Source of the DNA: a bacterium | Lineage (GTDB): Bacteria > Actinomycetota > Acidimicrobiia > Spongiisociales > UBA11373 | DNA length: 9,190 nt | Direction of reading: 5' to 3' | NCBI GenBank assembly: GCA_013202595.1 | Contig: JABMPV010000432.1 | Span: 1 to 9,190 of the forward strand | Part shown: positions 5,333-9,190 of the stretch, piece by piece | How positions within the stretch are numbered: position 1 is the stretch's first letter | Layout: every line of letters starts with the position of its first letter | Notes under the pieces: model-generated | The model's input: the letters and a program-made list of their open reading frames with translations, nothing else | Told to the model about the DNA's origin: nothing | The model's database searches: none | Program-made: the position numbers and the translations under genes

Positions 5333-5893
5333 TCACGTTCCGAGGGGGAATCTCCTGCGGAGCCGCCACCACTCGCCATCGAACACCAGCAACTCGATCA
5401 CATCGACCCGCGATTGAATCGGAAGGCCTGGTCCGACGGCTCCAGCCAGGCGATCGAGATCGCCCTCATCACCGTGCCCCACGGTGAGATGTGGAATCGG
5501 CTCGTCGAACTCGCCGCGATAGGGAGGATGCTCGGGCCACCTCTGCGACACCGAACGGGTCAGAGCACGAAACGGCGCGGCAGGATCCGGAGCGACCCAC
5601 ACGACATCGGGAAAGCGGCCGATCTCTCCGAATGTGACATCGAACGGCTCGTGATCGGCTGCGATGCGGGCGACTGCGTCCTCGACCTCCCGGTCGAGCG
5701 TCTCCCTGGGGACGAAGGGAAACAGCACGGTGACGTGTGCGCCGACGCCGAACGCCGCAGACGGATCGGTCTCAAAGCGCAGAGGCCCGACAACTGACTC
5801 CGCCGCCGGCACGGGCACGATCAGCCCTGTGTTCGCCCCGGTGTCGTAGAACGCCCGGACCTCATCGAGGCCCGGGCGTTCGAAAGCGGTCAC
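5333..5893 (-). CDS. 2'-5' RNA ligase family protein (2H phosphoesterase)
   Basis: The product (186 residues from GTG at 5893) has the two HxT motifs that define 2H phosphoesterases: His53-Val-Thr55 (GAHVTVLFPFVP) and His135-Leu-Thr137 (PHLTVGHG), with the usual spacing of about 80 residues. Members bind RNA or cyclic-nucleotide phosphodiesters and open 2',3'-cyclic phosphates; the natural substrate is often unknown, as here. The family core begins near GLIVPVPAAE (residue 23), so the GTG start adds some 20 residues not typical of relatives. No ATG or GTG lies between this start and that core except at IVPV itself. The start is 5 bases after the dodecin stop, suggesting co-transcription, but a strong hairpin at 5849-5881 sits inside the added N-terminal coding stretch. 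A later CTG start cannot be ruled out. Confidence 0.85.
   Translation of the reverse strand: MTAFERPGLDEVRAFYDTGANTGLIVPVPAAESVVGPLRFETDPSAAFGVGAHVTVLFPFVPRETLDREVEDAVARIAADHEPFDVTFGEIGRFPDVVWVAPDPAAPFRALTRSVSQRWPEHPPYRGEFDEPIPHLTVGHGDEGDLDRLAGAVGPGLPIQSRVDVIELLVFDGEWWRLRRRFPLGT
5849..5881 (-). other. Strong hairpin at the dodecin/ligase junction
   Basis: GAACGCCCGG (5849-5858) pairs with CCGGGCGTTC (5872-5881); after one A/C mismatch, four more pairs (5860-5863 with 5867-5870) close a 3-base loop. The stem lies 18 bases downstream of the dodecin stop codon on the minus-strand transcript. It may end or attenuate the dodecin transcript, stabilise its 3' end, or limit translation of the ligase-like gene. 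Confidence 0.5.
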
Positions 5894-5898
5894 CCCGG

Positions 5899-6099
5899 TC
5901 AGTCGACCACGAACGTGACGAGAAGATTCACCTGATAGCTGACGACCTCGTCGTCCTTCACCCTGACCTGCTGCTCCTTGACCCACGCCGACTTGATGTT
6001 GTGGACCGACTCGCCTGCCTTGGCGATTCCTGCCCGGATGGCCTCGTCGAACGACTCGTCGGATGACGACGAGATCTCGATGACCTTCGCAATGGACAT
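5899..6099 (-). CDS. Dodecin family flavin-binding protein
   Basis: The 66-residue product is of normal dodecin size and pattern: MSIAKVIEISSSSDESFDEA (strand, then start of helix), a helix through AIRAGIAKAGESV, then IKSAWVKEQQVRV and VVSYQVNLLVTFVVD. Dodecins form hollow 12-mers that store flavin, stacking isoalloxazine rings between tryptophans; Trp39 and Gln56 are the likely flavin contacts. The ATG at 6099 is preceded four bases away by GGGAG, which decides the start over an upstream frame extension. It is the first gene of the leftward group and is divergent from a ferredoxin oxidoreductase operon across a 167-base spacer. A role in buffering free flavin is known for the family; a link to its neighbours is inference. 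Confidence 0.92.
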   Translation of the reverse strand: MSIAKVIEISSSSDESFDEAIRAGIAKAGESVHNIKSAWVKEQQVRVKDDEVVSYQVNLLVTFVVD

Positions 6100-6167
6100 G
6101 CTGCTCCCTTTGGATGGCTGCGCACATCCTGGCACGCCACGGCCCATCAGGGCGAGCGAATAGCTCA

Positions 6168-6209
6168 GTGCACCGCCGGTCGTGGCTGCCGTGCACCACC
6201 GTCCGGCGG
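6168..6209. promoter_or_regulatory. Repeated GTGCACC sites in the dodecin/oxidoreductase spacer
   Basis: GTGCACCGCCG (6168-6178) recurs as GTGCACCACCG (6191-6201), 10 of 11 bases alike and 23 bases apart, about two helical turns. Each contains the palindrome GTGCAC. CCGCCGG (6173-6179) is also the reverse complement of CCGGCGG (6203-6209). The sites lie midway between two divergent genes and could bind a regulator of both. The rest of the spacer (6100-6266) shows no convincing promoter boxes. Confidence 0.35.
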
Positions 6210-6266
6210 ATCGTCCGGGACTTCCGACCCTTATGACCCTGAAGACGTCTTGCGATCCTGTGTCCG

Positions 6267-7379
6267 ATGAGCACCCGGTATCTCACCGACGGAATCGCTG
6301 CCATCTCCCGAGGAGCGCTCGAGGCTGGCTGCGACTTCTTCGCCGGTTACCCGATAACCCCCGCCTCGGGAATCTTGATGACCATGATGCGCGAGATCCC
6401 TGCCCACGGCGGAGTCGCCGTCCAGGGTGAGGATGAGATCGCCTCCATCGGCATGTGCATCGGCGCCGCTATGGCCGGCTCCAGGGCCATGACGGCCACC
6501 AGCGGGCCCGGAATGAGCCTCTACAGCGAGCAGATCGGTCTCGCCGTGATGGCTGAAGTCCCACTCGTCATCGTCGATGTCCAGCGGCTCGGACCTGCCA
6601 CGGGGGGAGCCACCACCGTCGGTCAGGGTGATGTGCAGTTCTCGAGATGGGGAAGCTCCGGCGGGTATCCGATGATCGTCCTGGCGCCCTGGTCGATCCC
6701 GAGCAGTCACCGTCTCACCATCGAAGCCTTCGACCTCGCCGAGCGGTTCCGCACGCCGGTCATCCTGCTCACCGACAAGGAACTCGCTCTGACGATCAAC
6801 ACGGTCACGGAGCTCACCGACAAGCCGGCGACGGTGCGTTCCCGGCCGCTCGACGACACCGACCAGCCGCCCTGCCGGATCGGTGCTCTGGACGAAGTCG
6901 TGCCGATGCGGCCCTACGGCGCCTCCCACACGGTGCGCCTCACAGGATCGACCCACGACGAGAACGCCTACATCACCAAGGACCCGGTCGTCGTCGAAAC
7001 CCTCAATACACACTTGAGGGTGAAGATCGAGCAGCATCGAGAGGAGATCGAACGGGTACACGCCGACTTCGACCCGAACTCGAAGGTTCTCGTGCTGTCC
7101 TACGGAACCACGGCCGGAGCGTGCCTCGAAGCAGCCGATCTCTCCAGGCAAGCAGGGACGCCGGTGTCCGTCCTGGTGATCGAGAGCCTGTGGCCCGTGC
7201 CCGAGACCGCCATCGCCGAAGCGCTCCAGGGCATCGACACAATCGTCGTCGCTGAACTGAATCACGGCCAGTACATCAGGGAGATTCAACTCATCGCCGG
7301 TGATCGTGAAGTGCGAGGGGTCAACAGAGTGGATGGCCACCAGATCACACCGGGCCAGATCATGGAGGCACTGGCATGA
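6267..7379 (+). CDS. 2-oxoacid:ferredoxin oxidoreductase, alpha subunit
   Basis: The 370-residue product has the alpha-subunit layout of 2-oxoacid:acceptor oxidoreductases. The YPITPAS motif (28-34) is the family signature. It is followed by the Glu-bearing VQGEDEIASIGMCIGAA, the TSGPGMSLYSEQIG block, and QRLGPATGGATTVGQGD (about 107-123); a second domain (about 230-370) has VLSYGTTAGACLEAA and ESLWPVP. Together with beta it would oxidise a 2-oxoacid and CoA to acyl-CoA, CO2 and reduced ferredoxin. Length and domain content resemble KorA or VorB; whether the substrate is 2-oxoglutarate, pyruvate or a branched-chain acid is not decided. Unlike the actinobacterial KorA type, there is no N-terminal gamma domain. 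No Shine-Dalgarno sequence precedes the ATG, so the message may be leaderless. The stop overlaps the next start as ATGA. Confidence 0.93.
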   Translation: MSTRYLTDGIAAISRGALEAGCDFFAGYPITPASGILMTMMREIPAHGGVAVQGEDEIASIGMCIGAAMAGSRAMTATSGPGMSLYSEQIGLAVMAEVPLVIVDVQRLGPATGGATTVGQGDVQFSRWGSSGGYPMIVLAPWSIPSSHRLTIEAFDLAERFRTPVILLTDKELALTINTVTELTDKPATVRSRPLDDTDQPPCRIGALDEVVPMRPYGASHTVRLTGSTHDENAYITKDPVVVETLNTHLRVKIEQHREEIERVHADFDPNSKVLVLSYGTTAGACLEAADLSRQAGTPVSVLVIESLWPVPETAIAEALQGIDTIVVAELNHGQYIREIQLIAGDREVRGVNRVDGHQITPGQIMEALA

Positions 7380-8698
7380 CCACGACCGTCATCGATCTCG
7401 ACACCCTGCGCAACGAGCGGCAGTTCCCGTTCTGCCCAGGGTGCGGCCACAGCACCATTCTCGACGCTCTCGACGCTGCGCTCGTCCGGCGGGGAACGGC
7501 TCCCGAGAAGACCGTGATCGTCACTGATATCGGGTGTGCCGGCCTGTCCGACCAGTACTTCGCCACGAGCGGCCTCCATGGGCTGCACGGCCGCAGCATC
7601 ACCTATGCCACGGGTATCAAACTGGCCCGCCCCGACCTGGACGTCATCGTCATCATGGGCGACGGCGGCACCGGAATCGGCGGAGCCCATCTCCTCGCCG
7701 CGGCACGACGCAACATCGGCATCACCCTCATCGTGATGAACAACTTCAACTTCGGGATGACGGGTGGTCAGCATTCCTCGACCACTCCGGAGGGGGCGAC
7801 CACGTCCACCACGCCGTTGGGCAATCTCGAGCGCCCCCTCGATATTCGCTCGACGGTTGCCGTCAACGGAAGCGCCTATTCATGGCGGGGCACCTCGTTC
7901 GACGACGATCTGGTCGACCGGATCGAAGAGGCGATGGGAGTCGACGGGTTCGCACTCCTCGACGTCTGGGAACTATGCACGGCCTATTACGTGCGGACCA
8001 ACACCATCTCGCGCAAGACCATTCACGACATCATGGGTGGACTCGGCCTCGATCCCGGCCTGGTGGTCGCATCCGAGCCTCGCACCGAGTTCGCCGCGGC
8101 GCTCCACGCGATGGCAGGCCAATTGCCCCCTGCTCCCCCACCGAAACCGACACCTACTTCCCACCGCTCGCTCATCGATGGCCGCTTCGTGCTCGAGGCT
8201 GCCGGATCCGCGGGCGGCAAGGTGAGGTCGGCCGTCCGCATCGTCGCAGCGGCCGGCGTCCGATCAGGGTTGTTCACAGCCCAGCACGACGATTACCCGA
8301 CCACCGTCAAGAAGGGCCATAGCGCCTCGACAGTGGTCTTCGATCCCGATCCCATTCGGTATGCCGGCGCAGACCATCCGGATGCTGTGGTGGCTCTGAC
8401 GACCGATGGCGTGAACAGGATCAGATCGACGATCACAGCGATGGCCGCAGAATCGACGATTGTCGCTCCGGTCGGCCTCGACCTCCCCGAGACCGCAGCC
8501 AGGGTGATTCGCCTCGATCCCAAGAACTCGCCGACGAGGCTCGGACCGGCGTCGATGGCGCCGGCGCTCATCTCGGCCGCAGCGGTCATGCTCGGCATCG
8601 TGTCGCCCGAAGCGATCAGAGATGCCGCAGCAGGATTCCGCTCTGCAGACGCCTTCGAGGCCGGGGTCGCTCTGGTCGACGCAATCGGCTCAGACTGA
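7376..8698 (+). CDS. 2-oxoacid:ferredoxin oxidoreductase, fused beta-gamma subunit
   Basis: The 440-residue product is two subunits in one. Residues 1-249 are beta: CPGCGH (Cys20, Cys23), Cys54 in DIGCAG and Cys201 are placed like the four ligands of the 4Fe-4S cluster. GDGGTGIGGAH to MNN (95-123) is the thiamine diphosphate/Mg site, and GMTGGQHSSTTP (127-138) is the family hallmark. Residues 250-265 are a Pro-rich linker (PPAPPPKPTP). Residues 266-440 are a gamma domain: GSAGGKVRSAVRI, then QHDDYPTTVKKGHSAS, then DPDPIRYAGADHPDAVVAL. Gamma is normally a separate protein or sits at the N-terminus of alpha. Fusion behind beta is unusual in my knowledge. GGAGG lies 7 bases before the ATG; the 4-base overlap implies coupling to alpha. 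No ferredoxin-like delta subunit is nearby, so free ferredoxin is the likely acceptor. Confidence 0.92.
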   Translation: MTTTVIDLDTLRNERQFPFCPGCGHSTILDALDAALVRRGTAPEKTVIVTDIGCAGLSDQYFATSGLHGLHGRSITYATGIKLARPDLDVIVIMGDGGTGIGGAHLLAAARRNIGITLIVMNNFNFGMTGGQHSSTTPEGATTSTTPLGNLERPLDIRSTVAVNGSAYSWRGTSFDDDLVDRIEEAMGVDGFALLDVWELCTAYYVRTNTISRKTIHDIMGGLGLDPGLVVASEPRTEFAAALHAMAGQLPPAPPPKPTPTSHRSLIDGRFVLEAAGSAGGKVRSAVRIVAAAGVRSGLFTAQHDDYPTTVKKGHSASTVVFDPDPIRYAGADHPDAVVALTTDGVNRIRSTITAMAAESTIVAPVGLDLPETAARVIRLDPKNSPTRLGPASMAPALISAAAVMLGIVSPEAIRDAAAGFRSADAFEAGVALVDAIGSD

Positions 8699-8700
8699 TC

Positions 8701-8716
8701 GCGCTCTGAAGAGCGC
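8701..8716. terminator. Small hairpin between convergent genes
   Basis: GCGCTC and GAGCGC form a perfect 6-base-pair stem around the loop TGAA, 2 bases after the oxidoreductase stop and inside the 56-base convergent gap. It is short and lacks a T-run, so its function as a terminator is only suggested. Confidence 0.4.
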
Positions 8717-8754
8717 CCCGGAACCAGAGGACGAGATCGACGGACTCCCGGCGA

Positions 8755-9190
8755 TCAATCGCAGAGTCGCCACACGCCGGCGCTGCGGCCCGGGACTGCC
8801 ACGTGGACACCGCCGTCTGACGTCCGCGCCTCGCCAGAGCCCCAGATCAACTCGGCATTGGCAGCGCGCACCTCGCACCACGAATGCTGGCGCTCATCAC
8901 CGGCATTGAGGACGACCAGCAGCCGATCGCCCTCGTGATGCCTGATGTACCCGAGCGTGTTGCCCTCGCCAATGGCGACTTCGACACCGCCCCATCGCAG
9001 GGTGGGCTCAGCAGATCGCAGCGCGGTGAGGCTCCTGTGATGGTCCAGCGTCTCGCCGTGCCACTCTCCGCTGCGATCCCAGGGGAACCCTCCCCTGCTG
9101 CCCGGGTCGTGGGTACCGGCCATCCCGATCTCGTCGCCGTAGTAGATGCACGGGGCGCCCGGAAGCGTGAACAGCATCGACGCTGCCAGG
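8755..9190 (-). CDS. GH13 alpha-amylase family glycosidase, C-terminal part
   Basis: The frame runs in from the right edge and ends with TGA at 8757-8755; 144 residues are visible and the N-terminal bulk is outside. LAASMLFTLPGAPCIYYGDEIGM is the end of the TIM barrel in GH13 enzymes acting on alpha-glucans or oligosaccharides (neopullulanase, maltogenic amylase and alpha-glucosidase branches); here only GAPCIYYGDE need be noted as diagnostic. It is followed by GGFPWD, a HHRSLTALRSAEPTLRWG helix, and a beta-sandwich domain containing LLVVLNAG. The catalytic residues lie upstream of the visible part, so neither activity nor exact specificity can be judged. It converges on the oxidoreductase operon and appears unrelated to it. 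Confidence 0.88.
   Translation of the reverse strand, partial: LAASMLFTLPGAPCIYYGDEIGMAGTHDPGSRGGFPWDRSGEWHGETLDHHRSLTALRSAEPTLRWGGVEVAIGEGNTLGYIRHHEGDRLLVVLNAGDERQHSWCEVRAANAELIWGSGEARTSDGGVHVAVPGRSAGVWRLCD

Noticed and set aside
1..9190. tRNA, rRNA or riboswitch elements
   Set aside because: No tRNA-like TTCGA/CCA arrangement, rRNA segment or familiar riboswitch core was seen in any intergenic stretch.

Overview
The window is GC-rich, tightly packed DNA, with GTG starts, 4-base start/stop overlaps, U-tract-free hairpins and probable leaderless transcription. Together with an F420/FMN luciferase-like oxidoreductase and a CCCH zinc-finger protein of a type I associate with actinobacteria, this suggests a high-GC actinobacterium, possibly an acidimicrobial-type lineage. 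The lineage is inferred from style and gene content only; nothing here fixes it.

Layout. Bases 3-611 (+) are the end of a molybdenum hydroxylase large subunit. Convergent to it at 692-985 (-) is only the C-terminal end of a class V aminotransferase, cut off upstream. Bases 986-1608 hold no credible gene but contain a 24-base direct repeat pair and an inverted repeat. Next come a small zinc-finger gene (1629-2000, -) and an AlkD-type DNA alkylation repair gene (2050-2748, -). A near-perfect 21-base palindrome occurs three times: at the zinc-finger stop codon, at its start codon, and between alkD and the divergent thioredoxin gene (2908-3297, +). A luciferase-like oxidoreductase (3384-4229, +) follows behind a strong hairpin. 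It converges on a leftward group: dodecin (5899-6099), a 2'-5' RNA ligase-like phosphoesterase (5333-5893), MsrB (4864-5262) and 3-methyladenine glycosylase I (4247-4867). The last two overlap by GTGA. Divergent from dodecin is a two-gene 2-oxoacid:ferredoxin oxidoreductase (6267-8698, +), with an alpha subunit and a beta subunit carrying a gamma domain at its C-terminus. The C-terminal part of a GH13 glycosidase (8755-9190, -) runs off the right edge.

How the genes fit. The middle of the window is rich in damage-repair functions: two unrelated alkyl-base glycosylase families (AlkD and TagA), methionine sulfoxide reductase B, and a thioredoxin that could recycle it. The oxidoreductase makes acyl-CoA and reduced ferredoxin from 2-oxoacids with thiamine diphosphate. 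Its oxygen sensitivity and its neighbour dodecin (flavin storage) fit a redox theme, but a functional link is inference.

Most worth following up are the repeated palindrome that brackets the zinc-finger gene exactly at its start and stop codons, the beta-gamma fusion, and the truncated aminotransferase next to the repeat-bearing gene-free stretch.
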